DNA from: Acidimicrobiaceae bacterium
GTDB lineage: Bacteria; Actinomycetota; Acidimicrobiia; Acidimicrobiales; Ilumatobacteraceae
Length of the DNA stretch: 64,000 nucleotides
Reading direction: 5' to 3'
NCBI GenBank assembly: GCA_024641005.1
Contig: JAHEDX010000007.1
Span: forward strand, 1-64,000
Below, piece after piece: positions 51,693 to 59,714 of the stretch (position 1 is the stretch's first letter; every line of letters starts with the position of its first letter). The notes under the pieces were generated by a model, which did not search any database, was not told the DNA's origin, and saw only the letters and a list, made by a program, of their open reading frames with translations. The translations under genes and the position numbers were made by a program.

Positions 51693-51730
51693 TAACTCAG
51701 ACTAAAACTGGCTAAGTCACACTAATGTGG
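51691..51730. promoter_or_regulatory. Four 10-bp direct repeats (RCTAA), candidate CarH/LitR operator
   Basis: ACTAA, ACTAA, GCTAA and ACTAA begin at 51691, 51701, 51711 and 51721, exactly 10 bp apart, so they lie on one face of the helix. The other five bases of each unit vary. CarH-type regulators bind as tetramers to directly repeated sites, so this array between divergent light-island operons is the obvious target. TAATGT at 51723-51728 could be a -10 box for the rightward operon. Confidence 0.7.
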
Positions 51731-51786
51731 TGGATGGATCGTGGGCGCCGAGGCCTCCGGTCGACCGAACTCGAGAAGGGTCAACC

Positions 51787-53052
51787 ATGACATCGACTGC
51801 ACCGACGGGCACGAGGGAACTGCCGCCCGAGGCAGACGTCGTGGTCGTCGGCGCCGGGCTGGCAGGTTTGGCGGCGGCGCGAGCCCTGCATCGTGCCGGT
51901 CGGCACGCTGTCGTGGTCGAGGCATCCGATGGCGTCGGCGGTCGCGTCCGGACCGATGTCGTCGACGGGTTCCGACTCGACCGTGGGTTTCAGGTTCTCC
52001 TCACCGCGTATCCCGAGCTGCGCAGCCAGTTCGACCTCGAGGCGCTCGACCTGCGCCGCTTCGAGCCGGGCGCTCTGGTGTGGAACGGTTCCTCGAACGA
52101 TCTCGTCGGCGATCCGGTCCGTCGGCCGAGCACCCTGCTGAGGACCGGGCTGGCACCCATCGGCTCGGTGGCCGACAAGCTGCGGATCCTGCGCCAGCGG
52201 GTCCGACTCCATCGCGCCGCCGCCCCTGATCTCCTGCGTCAGCGCGACGTCAGTACCTTGACAGCGCTTCACGAGCAGGGATTCAGCGATCGCGTGATCG
52301 AGCGGTTCTTTCGTCCGCTCGTCGGTGGCATCCAGCTCGACCCTTCCCTGCAGACGAGCCGACGCATGTTCGATGTGATCCTGCGCAGCCTGATCGATGG
52401 CGACGTCGCTGTGCCGGCGAGAGGGATGGGTGCGATCCCGGCTCAACTGGCCGGGCACCTTCCGCCGGGCATGATCCATCTCAACACCGAGGTCGTCGGC
52501 GTCACACCCGGTGAGGTGGCGCTGTCGGGAGGTCGACGGATCAGCGCTCAGAGTGTCGTGGTCGCCGTCGAGGGCCCGCGTGCGGCGTCACTGCTCGGCC
52601 TGGCGCCGGTCGATTCGAACCCGGCCTCGTGTGTGTGGTTCGCCGCGGGACAAGCCCCGATCCCCGATCGCTACATCGTGCTCGACGGCACGGGTGTGGG
52701 TCCTGCGCTCAACACCTCGGTGATGAGCAATGTCGCGCCGGAGTATGCCCCGACGGGTTCTGCACTGATCGTTGCGGCGTGCCCCGGAGTGAACGATCCC
52801 CACATCGAACCGGTCGTGCGAACGCAGCTCCGTGCGATGTGGGGGCCCGTCGTGGACACGTGGCGTCACCTTCGAACCGACGCGATCGCCCACGGCCAAC
52901 CACGCCAGCACCCTCCGTTCTCGCCGAAGCAGCGGATCGCCCTCGGCGACGGCTTGTTCGTGTGCGGTGACCACCGTGACACAGCGTCGATCCAGGGCGC
53001 ACTGTTCTCTGGTCGGCGGTGTGGCGAAGCCGTCGCCTCGTGGTTGACCTGA
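51787..53052 (+). CDS. FAD-dependent amine-oxidase-fold oxidoreductase (phytoene desaturase/protoporphyrinogen oxidase-like)
   Basis: A 421-residue flavoprotein. The FAD dinucleotide motif is 'DVVVVGAGLAGLAAARALHRAG' (residues 16-37), followed by 'VVEASDGVGGRVRTDVVDGFRLDRGFQVLL'. The C-terminal FAD-closing motif is 'DGLFVCGDHRDTASIQGALFSGRRCGEAVA'. It belongs to the family containing carotenoid desaturases and protoporphyrinogen oxidase, but no closer assignment is possible. AGAAGGG lies six bases before the ATG at 51787; an in-frame ATG 60 bp earlier falls inside the promoter region. It is the first gene of the divergent light-island operon. Confidence 0.87.
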   Translation: MTSTAPTGTRELPPEADVVVVGAGLAGLAAARALHRAGRHAVVVEASDGVGGRVRTDVVDGFRLDRGFQVLLTAYPELRSQFDLEALDLRRFEPGALVWNGSSNDLVGDPVRRPSTLLRTGLAPIGSVADKLRILRQRVRLHRAAAPDLLRQRDVSTLTALHEQGFSDRVIERFFRPLVGGIQLDPSLQTSRRMFDVILRSLIDGDVAVPARGMGAIPAQLAGHLPPGMIHLNTEVVGVTPGEVALSGGRRISAQSVVVAVEGPRAASLLGLAPVDSNPASCVWFAAGQAPIPDRYIVLDGTGVGPALNTSVMSNVAPEYAPTGSALIVAACPGVNDPHIEPVVRTQLRAMWGPVVDTWRHLRTDAIAHGQPRQHPPFSPKQRIALGDGLFVCGDHRDTASIQGALFSGRRCGEAVASWLT

Positions 53053-53058
53053 ACGGGC

Positions 53059-53883
53059 GTGGCCACGATGGCGACCACTTTCCCACCCCTCGGCCTCGTC
53101 GAATCGCTCGAGCCCGTCACCCCCGATCCACCGGTCTGGTCGCGCCGTCCGGTGCTTCGACAGCACTGGTCGCAGCTCGCGTATTTTCATTGGCGCTACC
53201 GCCCCGACGTCGTGCAGCGGCTCCTGCCCGACGGCGTGCGGGTCGACACATTCGACGGGTCGGCGTGGGTCGGTCTGATCCCGTTCGAGATGCGTGATGT
53301 TCGGATCGGCCCGACACCGGCCATGCCCTGGCTGGGAAGCTTCATCGAGACCAATGTGCGCACCTACGTGTTCGATGCGGCGGGCCGTCGAGCGGTGTGG
53401 TTCTTCTCGCTCGACGTCCCGCGTTCGGCGATCGTCGGTGTCGCCAGATCCGTGTTCTCGCTCCCGTATCGTTGGGCGGCCGCCGAGCACGTCGTCGAGC
53501 GCGACTGGCATCGCTACCGCACGACCAGGCGTTGGCCCCGCGTCTCGTCGCCGTACGCCGACATGAGCTTCTGCGTCGGTGACCCCATCGCCGACGAGGA
53601 CGTCAGCGATCTCGATCATTTCCTGAGTGCCCGTTGGGCCCTGGTCACAGCTCGGCGACACCAGCTGCTGTACGGCAGGGTCGATCATCCGCGTTGGCCG
53701 CTGCATCATGTCGAACGGGTGAGCATCGAGCAGAACCTGATCCAGGCTGCCGGCCTCCCGGCACCCAGCGGAGCGCCGCACGCGCTGTACTCGCCCGGGG
53801 TCGATGTTCGCGTCGCCTGGTTCGAGAACGTGGTTGCCACAACTGGCGCTGAACCGACGCTGCCCTCAGAGTTGGGCCGATGA
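53059..53883 (+). CDS. DUF2071 (YqjF-like) protein
   Basis: A 274-residue DUF2071 protein with the typical opening 'YFHWRYRPDVVQRLLPDGVRVDTFDGSAWVGLIPFEMRDVRI' (about 34-75), then 'NVRTYVFDAAGRRAVWFFSLDV' and 'LPYRWAAAEHV'. The family is related to acetoacetate-decarboxylase-like folds and has no proven function, but it recurs in light- or stress-induced actinobacterial clusters. It begins with GTG 6 bp after the oxidoreductase gene; an ATG at 53068 is the alternative start. Its stop overlaps the next gene (ATGA). Confidence 0.85.
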   Translation: MATMATTFPPLGLVESLEPVTPDPPVWSRRPVLRQHWSQLAYFHWRYRPDVVQRLLPDGVRVDTFDGSAWVGLIPFEMRDVRIGPTPAMPWLGSFIETNVRTYVFDAAGRRAVWFFSLDVPRSAIVGVARSVFSLPYRWAAAEHVVERDWHRYRTTRRWPRVSSPYADMSFCVGDPIADEDVSDLDHFLSARWALVTARRHQLLYGRVDHPRWPLHHVERVSIEQNLIQAAGLPAPSGAPHALYSPGVDVRVAWFENVVATTGAEPTLPSELGR

Positions 53884-54308
53884 TGACTGTTCTGGTCGTC
53901 GGGGCCGCGGCGACATGGGCGATGGTCGGCCTGATCTGGATCGTGCAGGTGGTGCACTACCCGATGCTGGCCGAGTTCTCGGCGCTGTCCCCGGTGAACG
54001 CAGCGGTCGATCATCAGCGCCGAATCAGCTGGGTCGTCGGTCCACTCATGGCAGCGGAAGGAGTGACGGCACTGGCGCTGCTGGTCGAGCGCCCGGAGAC
54101 CATGGGGCCGGTAAGCGCTTGGGGTGCGGCGTCGCTGCTGGGTGTCGCGCTGGCCTCGACCCTGCTCGTGCAGGTGCCGCTTCACAGCCGGTTGGCGAAG
54201 GCTCATGACGCCAACGTCGCCCGCAGACTGATCTCGACGAACTGGGTGCGCACGATCGCTTGGACGGCGCGAGGCATGCTGCTGGCAGCAGTGCTGGCGA
54301 CCGGGTGA
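53880..54308 (+). CDS. Small four-helix membrane protein of unknown function
   Basis: A 142-residue hydrophobic protein with four predicted transmembrane helices (about 4-27, 52-70, 78-98 and 118-138). A conserved-looking 'LIWIVQVVHYPMLAEFS' lies at the end of helix 1 and 'NWVRTIAWTARG' before helix 4. The His-Tyr-Pro in a membrane-interface position and the basic loop 'PLHSRLAKAHDANVARRL' are the only notable features. I cannot assign a family with confidence. Its ATG overlaps the DUF2071 stop, so it is firmly in the light-island operon. Confidence 0.75.
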   Translation: MMTVLVVGAAATWAMVGLIWIVQVVHYPMLAEFSALSPVNAAVDHQRRISWVVGPLMAAEGVTALALLVERPETMGPVSAWGAASLLGVALASTLLVQVPLHSRLAKAHDANVARRLISTNWVRTIAWTARGMLLAAVLATG

Positions 54309-54321
54309 TTGGAGGAGCGGC

Positions 54322-54384
54322 ATGGACGAATTCGTGATGCGCCGCACGGCGATCGTGGAATATCCCCGGTCTCTTTGGGGATAG
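54322..54384 (+). CDS. Possible 20-residue ORF with a strong ribosome binding site
   Basis: A tiny frame (starting MDEFVMRRTAIV and ending SLWG) sits alone in the 83-bp gap between the membrane-protein and SRPBCC genes. GGAGGAG, four bases before its ATG, is one of the best ribosome binding sites in the region. The hairpin at 54361-54383 covers its last codons and stop. It could be a leader peptide controlling the downstream SRPBCC gene, a microprotein, or chance. Confidence 0.4.
   Translation: MDEFVMRRTAIVEYPRSLWG
54361..54383 (+). promoter_or_regulatory. Intra-operon hairpin before the SRPBCC gene
   Basis: TATCCCC and GGGGATA form a perfect 7-bp stem around a 9-base loop. The 3' arm contains the only GGGGA upstream of the ATG at 54392. 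Folding could therefore hide the ribosome binding site until translation of the 20-codon ORF opens it. Confidence 0.45.
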
Positions 54385-54391
54385 ATCCAAC

Positions 54392-54847
54392 ATGGCCCGC
54401 TACCTCATGCACATCCGAACACCGCTCTCTCCGACCGACGCGTTCGCCTACATGGCGGATCTCTCGAACTTCGCCGAGTGGGATCCGGGGGTCGATCACG
54501 TCGAACAGGTGGAGGGCGAAGGCGCCGGGCCCGGCGCTGCCTACGACGTAGCGGTCAAGGCTCTCGGGCGTTCGATCACGCTTCGCTACGACACCGTCGC
54601 CTACGAGCCCCCGTCCACGGTCGTGGCGTTCGCCGAGAGCAGCGTGCTCACCTCACATGACACGATCACCGTGCAAGCCGACGGATCGGGATCGGTCGTG
54701 ACCTATGACGCAGTACTGAAACTGAAAGGTCCACTCGGTCTCGCCGACCCCCTGCTCGGTCGGAGCTTCAAGCAGATCGGCGATCGCGCTGGGGCGGGAC
54801 TGGTGACAGCCCTCGATGGAGAGCGCGTCACGGAGCCGGCATCATGA
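54392..54847 (+). CDS. SRPBCC-family protein (first copy in the light island)
   Basis: A 151-residue SRPBCC/polyketide-cyclase-like protein. 'MHIRTPLSPTDAFAYMADLSNFAEWDPGVDHVEQVEG' is the standard N-terminal half, and the long C-terminal helix is 'LGRSFKQIGDRAGAGLVTAL'. It should have a hydrophobic ligand cavity. Its stop overlaps the SDR start (ATGA). Together with the second SRPBCC protein it suggests transport or modification of a lipid or isoprenoid in the light response. Confidence 0.85.
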   Translation: MARYLMHIRTPLSPTDAFAYMADLSNFAEWDPGVDHVEQVEGEGAGPGAAYDVAVKALGRSITLRYDTVAYEPPSTVVAFAESSVLTSHDTITVQADGSGSVVTYDAVLKLKGPLGLADPLLGRSFKQIGDRAGAGLVTALDGERVTEPAS

Positions 54848-55857
54848 CCGCTCGCACCATCGCTGACGCTCTGATCGAGGCACCGATCGTGACGAGCTTC
54901 ACCAAGTTCGGCTACGAGGCCCGCAAACGTCTGGCCGGCTGGTCAGCCCTCGACGGCTACGACCTCACCGATCACGTCATCGTGGTCACTGGCGCGACGT
55001 CCGGTCTCGGATACGCCGCCGCGAGACAGTTCGCGAAGTGTGGCGCCACGCTGGTGCTCGTCGGACGCAACGCGGATCGCAACAAGGAGGTCGTCGCAGA
55101 ACTGGTCGCGTCGACCGGGAACCCGTCGATCACCCAGGTGGCCGCCGACATGGGCGACCTTCGCCAGGTCAGACAGCTCGCCGAGCGCGTGCTGGCCGAC
55201 CACGATCGGCTCGATGTCCTGATCCACAATGCAGGCGCGCTGTCACCCGAGCGGCATGAAGCCCCCGATGGCACCGAGGCCACGGTCGCCAGCCAGGTGG
55301 TCGGACCCTTCCTGCTGACCACGTTGCTGCTCGATCGACTTGCCGAGTCTGCGCCGTCCCGGGTGCTCACCATGTCGTCGGGAGGTATGTACGCGGCGGG
55401 GCTGACAGTCTCGCAACTGCAGATGCCCCCCGAGACGTACAACGGCACCGAGCAGTACGCACGGGCCAAGCGGGCTCAGGTCACCTTGAACGAGATGTGG
55501 GCCGATCGCTTCGGTCACCTCGGAATCCAGTTCCACTCGATGCATCCGGGCTGGGCTGACACGCCAGGCGTCGACGCCTCGCTGCCCACGTTCTCCAAGG
55601 TGATGGGACCGCTGCTTCGCACGCCCGACCAGGGAGCCGACACGCTGGTCTGGCTGGCGGCCGACGACGAACCGCTCGGGTCGAATGGAGCTTTCTGGCT
55701 CGATCGCCGAACGCGCTCGATCCACAAGCTGCCGACGACCAAGCGCACCGACACCGCCGAACGTCGCGGGCAGCTGTGGGACTGGGTGACCGGGGCTGCC
55801 GGGTGTGGAGTGCCAGATCTGGAACCGTCGGCTCGATCCGCGGGGAGCAGCTCATGA
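54844..55857 (+). CDS. Short-chain dehydrogenase/reductase (DHRS12-like)
   Basis: A 337-residue SDR with an N-terminal extension of about 40 residues. The cofactor motif is 'VVTGATSGLGYAAARQFAKCGATLVLVGRN', with 'LIHNAGALSPERHEAPDG', catalytic 'MSSGGMYAAGL' and 'YARAKRAQVTLNE' (YxxxK), then 'MHPGWADTPGV'. This resembles DHRS12/WW-oxidoreductase-like SDRs acting on lipids or retinoid-type substrates. It overlaps both neighbours by 4 bp (ATGA), so translation of the SRPBCC-SDR-SRPBCC trio is coupled. Confidence 0.87.
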   Translation: MTARTIADALIEAPIVTSFTKFGYEARKRLAGWSALDGYDLTDHVIVVTGATSGLGYAAARQFAKCGATLVLVGRNADRNKEVVAELVASTGNPSITQVAADMGDLRQVRQLAERVLADHDRLDVLIHNAGALSPERHEAPDGTEATVASQVVGPFLLTTLLLDRLAESAPSRVLTMSSGGMYAAGLTVSQLQMPPETYNGTEQYARAKRAQVTLNEMWADRFGHLGIQFHSMHPGWADTPGVDASLPTFSKVMGPLLRTPDQGADTLVWLAADDEPLGSNGAFWLDRRTRSIHKLPTTKRTDTAERRGQLWDWVTGAAGCGVPDLEPSARSAGSSS

Positions 55858-56321
55858 GCGCGACCCGGCGCGCCGTGGTGGTCAGCACCGTCATCGGGCG
55901 CAGCCCCGCCGAGGTGTGGGCCGACGTGCGCGACATCGACTCCCACGTCAACTGGATGCAGGATGCCGAGGCGATCCGCTTTGTCACCGAGCAGCGAGAA
56001 GGCGCCGGCACCCGCTTCGAGTGCGACACCAAGATCGGCCCGTTCTCGCTGACTGACATCATGGAGATCACCTCGTGGGAGGACGAGCACCGGATGGGCG
56101 TGCGCCATGTCGGTCTCGTCGAGGGCACCGGCGAATTCATCCTGACCGCCGTCGAACCCGGCTGCACCGAGTTCCGGTGGGAGGAGGACCTCCTGTTCCC
56201 GTGGTTCCTTGGCGGCCCCGTCGGCGCGTTCTGCGCCCGGCCGGTGTTGCGTTTCGTCTGGAAGCGCAACCTCGCCCGCCTCAAGGCCCGCATCGAACAC
56301 CCGGTCCATCCCGACGAATGA
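55854..56321 (+). CDS. SRPBCC-family protein (second copy in the light island)
   Basis: A 155-residue SRPBCC protein. 'VVVSTVIGRSPAEVWADVRDIDSHVNWMQDAEAIRF' opens the fold, and 'LEEDLLFPWFLGG'-like strands and a basic C-terminal helix ('RFVWKRNLARLKARIEHP') close it. It is only weakly like the first copy, so the two are paralogues with different ligands or an old duplication. The start at 55854 overlaps the SDR stop (ATGA); a longer frame upstream is rejected. Confidence 0.84.
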   Translation: MSATRRAVVVSTVIGRSPAEVWADVRDIDSHVNWMQDAEAIRFVTEQREGAGTRFECDTKIGPFSLTDIMEITSWEDEHRMGVRHVGLVEGTGEFILTAVEPGCTEFRWEEDLLFPWFLGGPVGAFCARPVLRFVWKRNLARLKARIEHPVHPDE

Positions 56322-56334
56322 GCAGCAGCGACGG

Positions 56335-56841
56335 ATGAACTCCTGGAAGGCCCCCGTGCCCGACCCGGTGGCCCCCGGGCAGGAGTCGGTCTGGGACTAC
56401 CCCCGTCCGCCGCGCCTCGAACGGTCGACCCGGCGCGTGCGGGTCGAGCTCGCTGGCTCGATCATCGCCGACAGCGAGCGGGCGTTGCGAGTACTCGAGA
56501 CCTCGCACCCTCCGACCTATTACGTACACCCCGACGATGTGGTGTGGGATCTGGTCGAGCCGGCAGCTGCGCGCGATTCGTGGTGTGAGTGGAAGGGCCA
56601 AGCGTCCTATTGGAACGTCCATGCCGGGCACGTGCGGGTCGAGTCGGGGGCATGGTCGTACGACCACCCGTCCCAGGGGTTCGCTGAGCTCGCCGGCCAC
56701 GTTGCGTTCTACCCGGCGCAGTTCACCTGTCGCCTCGACGACGAACCGGTCGCGCCACAGCCGGGAGGGTTCTACGGCGGTTGGGTCACACGGGATCTGG
56801 CAGGACCGTTCAAGGGCGGCCCCGGCACGCTCGGCTGGTGA
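56335..56841 (+). CDS. DUF427 protein
   Basis: A 168-residue DUF427 protein with the nearly invariant family segments 'SVWDYPRPPRLE', 'ADSERALRVLETSHPPTYYVHPDDV', 'CEWKGQASYWNV' and 'VAFYPAQF'. The fold is a small beta-barrel of unknown function. DUF427 genes are common near photolyases, Dps and light- or stress-induced genes. It starts 13 bp after the second SRPBCC gene and ends the operon. Confidence 0.88.
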   Translation: MNSWKAPVPDPVAPGQESVWDYPRPPRLERSTRRVRVELAGSIIADSERALRVLETSHPPTYYVHPDDVVWDLVEPAAARDSWCEWKGQASYWNVHAGHVRVESGAWSYDHPSQGFAELAGHVAFYPAQFTCRLDDEPVAPQPGGFYGGWVTRDLAGPFKGGPGTLGW

Positions 56842-56902
56842 CGCATCGCCCGACATCTCCGGTGGCATCGACGCCGGGTCACCGGGACCGGCCCGGCGAT
56901 GG

Positions 56903-57736
56903 TCAGATCTCGGGCGCGATGGCGTCGCCGGGCAGCGGGCCCTCGGGATACAGCGCCGACTGAAAACGCCTCATGCCCGCCAACCAGCGGTCGCGATCGA
57001 CGGCCTTGCGCTCGACATAGGTGGCGACCTCGGGGTGCGGGAGCACGAGGAAGCGTTCGTTGCGGATCGCGTCGAGACAGAGTTCGGCGACATCGCCTGC
57101 CTCGACGACACCGTCGCCGCTCGCGACACCACCCTCGAAGCCATCGGCTCCGTCGACGTTGTCGGGACTGTTCTTGATGATGTTGGTGCGGACCGCCTGG
57201 GGGCACAACACCGAGACCCGTATCCCTTGATGATGATGTGAGATCGACAACCACTCACCCAGCGAGATCGCCGCCGCCTTCGTGATCGAATACGACATCG
57301 AGCCGATCTGGCTGAGCAAGCCTGCGGCCGATGCGGTGTTGAGGAGATACCCCTCGCCCTGGGCGATCATCGACGGCAGCACCGCTCGGGCGGCGTAGAT
57401 GTGCGACATGCAGTGCACCTCCCACATGCGCTGGATCGATTCGTTTGGATCCTCCAGGCCGGCGGAGGTCACATATCCGGCGTTCGACACGAACAACCCG
57501 ATCGGCCCGTGCGCATCCTCGGTCACCTCGACGAGGCGTCGGATCGCATCCTCGTCCCTGACATCGATCGCCACGGCCGTGCCGCCGATCTCGCTCGCGA
57601 CCCGGTCGGCCTCGGGCCCGTCGAGGTCGGCGACCACCACATGGCGTGCCCCGGCCGCGTGAGCGGCTCGGGCGATCGCCTCACCGATACCCGAACCGGC
57701 TCCGGTGACGACGACGACCTTGTTGTCCAGTTCCAT
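56903..57736 (-). CDS. Short-chain dehydrogenase/reductase
   Basis: A 277-residue classical SDR. The motif 'VVVTGAGSGIGEAIARAAHAAG' (residues 8-29), 'SNAGYVTS', catalytic 'NTASAAGLLSQIGSMSYSITKAAAI' (Ser and YxxxK) and 'LCPQAVRTNII' are present. A TAGCTT box lies exactly six bases before the ATG (leaderless). It converges on the light-island operon and is followed, after 126 bp with no visible gene, by the acyl-CoA synthetase gene on the same strand. It probably oxidises or reduces a hydroxylated lipid or sterol. Confidence 0.87.
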   Translation of the reverse strand: MELDNKVVVVTGAGSGIGEAIARAAHAAGARHVVVADLDGPEADRVASEIGGTAVAIDVRDEDAIRRLVEVTEDAHGPIGLFVSNAGYVTSAGLEDPNESIQRMWEVHCMSHIYAARAVLPSMIAQGEGYLLNTASAAGLLSQIGSMSYSITKAAAISLGEWLSISHHHQGIRVSVLCPQAVRTNIIKNSPDNVDGADGFEGGVASGDGVVEAGDVAELCLDAIRNERFLVLPHPEVATYVERKAVDRDRWLAGMRRFQSALYPEGPLPGDAIAPEI

Positions 57737-57862
57737 ATCCGCAAGCTAGGCGGCAGACGCGAACTGCCACGATCCAAGCGGGGCCGGTTCACCGCCGCGG
57801 CGACGAGGTCAGCCTGCGGCCGGACCTCTTCGATTGCCCGGCGCGCATGCTCTCCGCTGGTG

Positions 57863-59539
57863 TCAGTTGCCGGCGAGCAAGGTGTCGCGCAGGTCGCGTT
57901 TGAGGATCTTGCCCGAAGCATTCCGGGGAAGCTGCTCGGTCACGATCGTCACGCTGGTGGGCACCTTGAACTTCGCGAGGCGTTCGCCGACGAATTGCTG
58001 AAGCTCGCCGGCGTCGAGGGTGGCGCCACTCTTGACCATCACGTGGCATGCCAGCTCCTCTCCCAGGCGTTCGTCGGGGATGCCGTAGACCGCTGCCTCG
58101 TAGACCGCAGGATGCTCGTAGATCGCAGCTTCGACCTCGGCGCAGTAGATGTTCTCGCCGCCGCGCAGCACCATGTCCTTGGCCCGATCGCTGACGTAGA
58201 CGAACCCGTCCTCGTCGATGCGCCCGATGTCGCCTGAACGAAGCCAGCCGTCGACGATGGTGTCGGCGGTCGCTTCAGGGCGGTTCCAGTAGCCACGGAT
58301 CAACATCGGGCCGCGAAACCAGATCTCGCCGGTTTCGCCTTGGGGCAGTTCGGTACCATCCGGATCGGTGACGCGCAGATCCATGATCGGGACCGCACGG
58401 CCGGTCGACGTGGGGTGGGCGATGAAGTCGTCGCCGGCGTTTTGCGGGCCGTAGGCATTGGTCTCGGTCATGCCATATCCCAGACCGGGCCGCCCGTTCG
58501 AGAAGTTGTCGTCGATGCGCTTCACCAGCTCGGGCGGCATCGGTGCCCCACCGCCGCCTACCGAACGCAGGCTCGACGTGTCGCGCTCGGCAAACGTGCT
58601 CGCCTCGAGCAGATCCCAGCTCATGGTCGGGACGCCGACGAAATTCGTCACCCGCTCCCGTTCGATCAGCTCGAGCGCTCGGTCGGGGTCCCAGCGATGC
58701 GTCATGACGAGCTTCGCTCCGCTCAGGAACGACCCGAGCATCACGGGCACCAGCCCGGTGACATGGAACAGCGGGACACACAACATGAAGGCCGTCTGAG
58801 GTTGCTCCGAACCGGTGGGTGCTGGCTCGCGGAGGCCGCTCACCGCGGCCCGGGCGGCGAAACTCATCAGCGCGCTCAACAGGGCTCGATGCGTGGAGAC
58901 GGCGCCCTTCGGATGCCCGGTGGTGCCCGACGTGTACAGGATCGTCACGTCGTCGTCGGGGTCGATGTCGATGGCGGGCATCGTCGTGCCGTCGTCGAGG
59001 ATGTCCTCCAGACGGGTCGTTGCGCCCGCGGCATCCGGTGACGTCCGCGCCACCACGATCCTGGCGGAGATGTCTCCATTTGCCGCGTGCTGCATGCGCG
59101 CCAGCCGTTCTTCGTCGGCCAGCACGACCTTTGCTCCCGAATCGGTGAGCGCATAGACGATCTCGTCGGTCACCCACCACGCGTTGAGCGGCACGGCGAC
59201 GGCGCCGATCGATGTGATCGCTGCGAAGGCTGCGATCCACTCGGGGTAGTTGCGCATGGCGATCGCCACCCGGTCACCCTTGACGATCCCGAGGTCGTGC
59301 ACCAGTGCGTGGCCGATCTGCCCGGCGAGGCCCAGCACTCGCGGCATCGACCAGCGCTCGTCCTCGTACACGATGAAGTCGTCCTCGCGGGCGCCTGCGA
59401 GCTGGAACAGTGTGCGGATGTTCGGTGGCGTGCCGGTGAACACCTTGGTCGGCACACCGAGCACGTCGGTCTCGGTGATCTCGAACATGGTTCCCGGGGA
59501 ACAGACGGCGTCGCATGCTTCGCGAAAGGTCATCGGCAT
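57863..59539 (-). CDS. Acyl-CoA synthetase (AMP-forming, FadD-like)
   Basis: A 558-residue adenylate-forming ligase that activates a carboxylic acid to its CoA thioester. The P-loop is 'ILYTSGTTGHPKGAVSTH' (about 180-197), the A5 region is 'LGYGMTETNAYGPQ', and the C-terminal hinge and lid are 'GWLRSGDIGRIDEDGFVYVSDRAKDMVLRGGENIY' followed by 'RNASGKILKRDLRD', whose lysine is catalytic. I take the ATG at 59539; an ATG two codons later is equally possible. The chain specificity is unknown. It forms part of a beta-oxidation neighbourhood with the FadB/J-like gene. Confidence 0.9.
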   Translation of the reverse strand: MPMTFREACDAVCSPGTMFEITETDVLGVPTKVFTGTPPNIRTLFQLAGAREDDFIVYEDERWSMPRVLGLAGQIGHALVHDLGIVKGDRVAIAMRNYPEWIAAFAAITSIGAVAVPLNAWWVTDEIVYALTDSGAKVVLADEERLARMQHAANGDISARIVVARTSPDAAGATTRLEDILDDGTTMPAIDIDPDDDVTILYTSGTTGHPKGAVSTHRALLSALMSFAARAAVSGLREPAPTGSEQPQTAFMLCVPLFHVTGLVPVMLGSFLSGAKLVMTHRWDPDRALELIERERVTNFVGVPTMSWDLLEASTFAERDTSSLRSVGGGGAPMPPELVKRIDDNFSNGRPGLGYGMTETNAYGPQNAGDDFIAHPTSTGRAVPIMDLRVTDPDGTELPQGETGEIWFRGPMLIRGYWNRPEATADTIVDGWLRSGDIGRIDEDGFVYVSDRAKDMVLRGGENIYCAEVEAAIYEHPAVYEAAVYGIPDERLGEELACHVMVKSGATLDAGELQQFVGERLAKFKVPTSVTIVTEQLPRNASGKILKRDLRDTLLAGN

Positions 59540-59620
59540 AGTCCTGGTTTGTAGCAGCGAAGGATTGCGGATGCTCCATCCGCTCATCATGAGTTGGTCG
59601 AACCGTCAGGTCACGGAGGC

Positions 59621-59694
59621 GGTGCCGAACCGACGCAAAGTCGTTTGGCGACCAACGGTGTACGTGGGCCGACTTTGCGTCGCTTGGTGACCGG
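59621..59694. repeat. 74-bp intergenic repeat, copy A
   Basis: The first copy of a repeat that recurs at 62433-62506 with 62 of 74 identical bases. It contains a perfect 13-bp dyad, CGACGCAAAGTCG at 59631-59643 and CGACTTTGCGTCG at 59670-59682. Each arm is followed by TCGYTTGGYGACC. It lies 20 bp beyond the stop of the MFS-cNMP gene. Confidence 0.75.
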
Positions 59695-59714
59695 GATCAA
59701 CGACCGGCCCGGCC

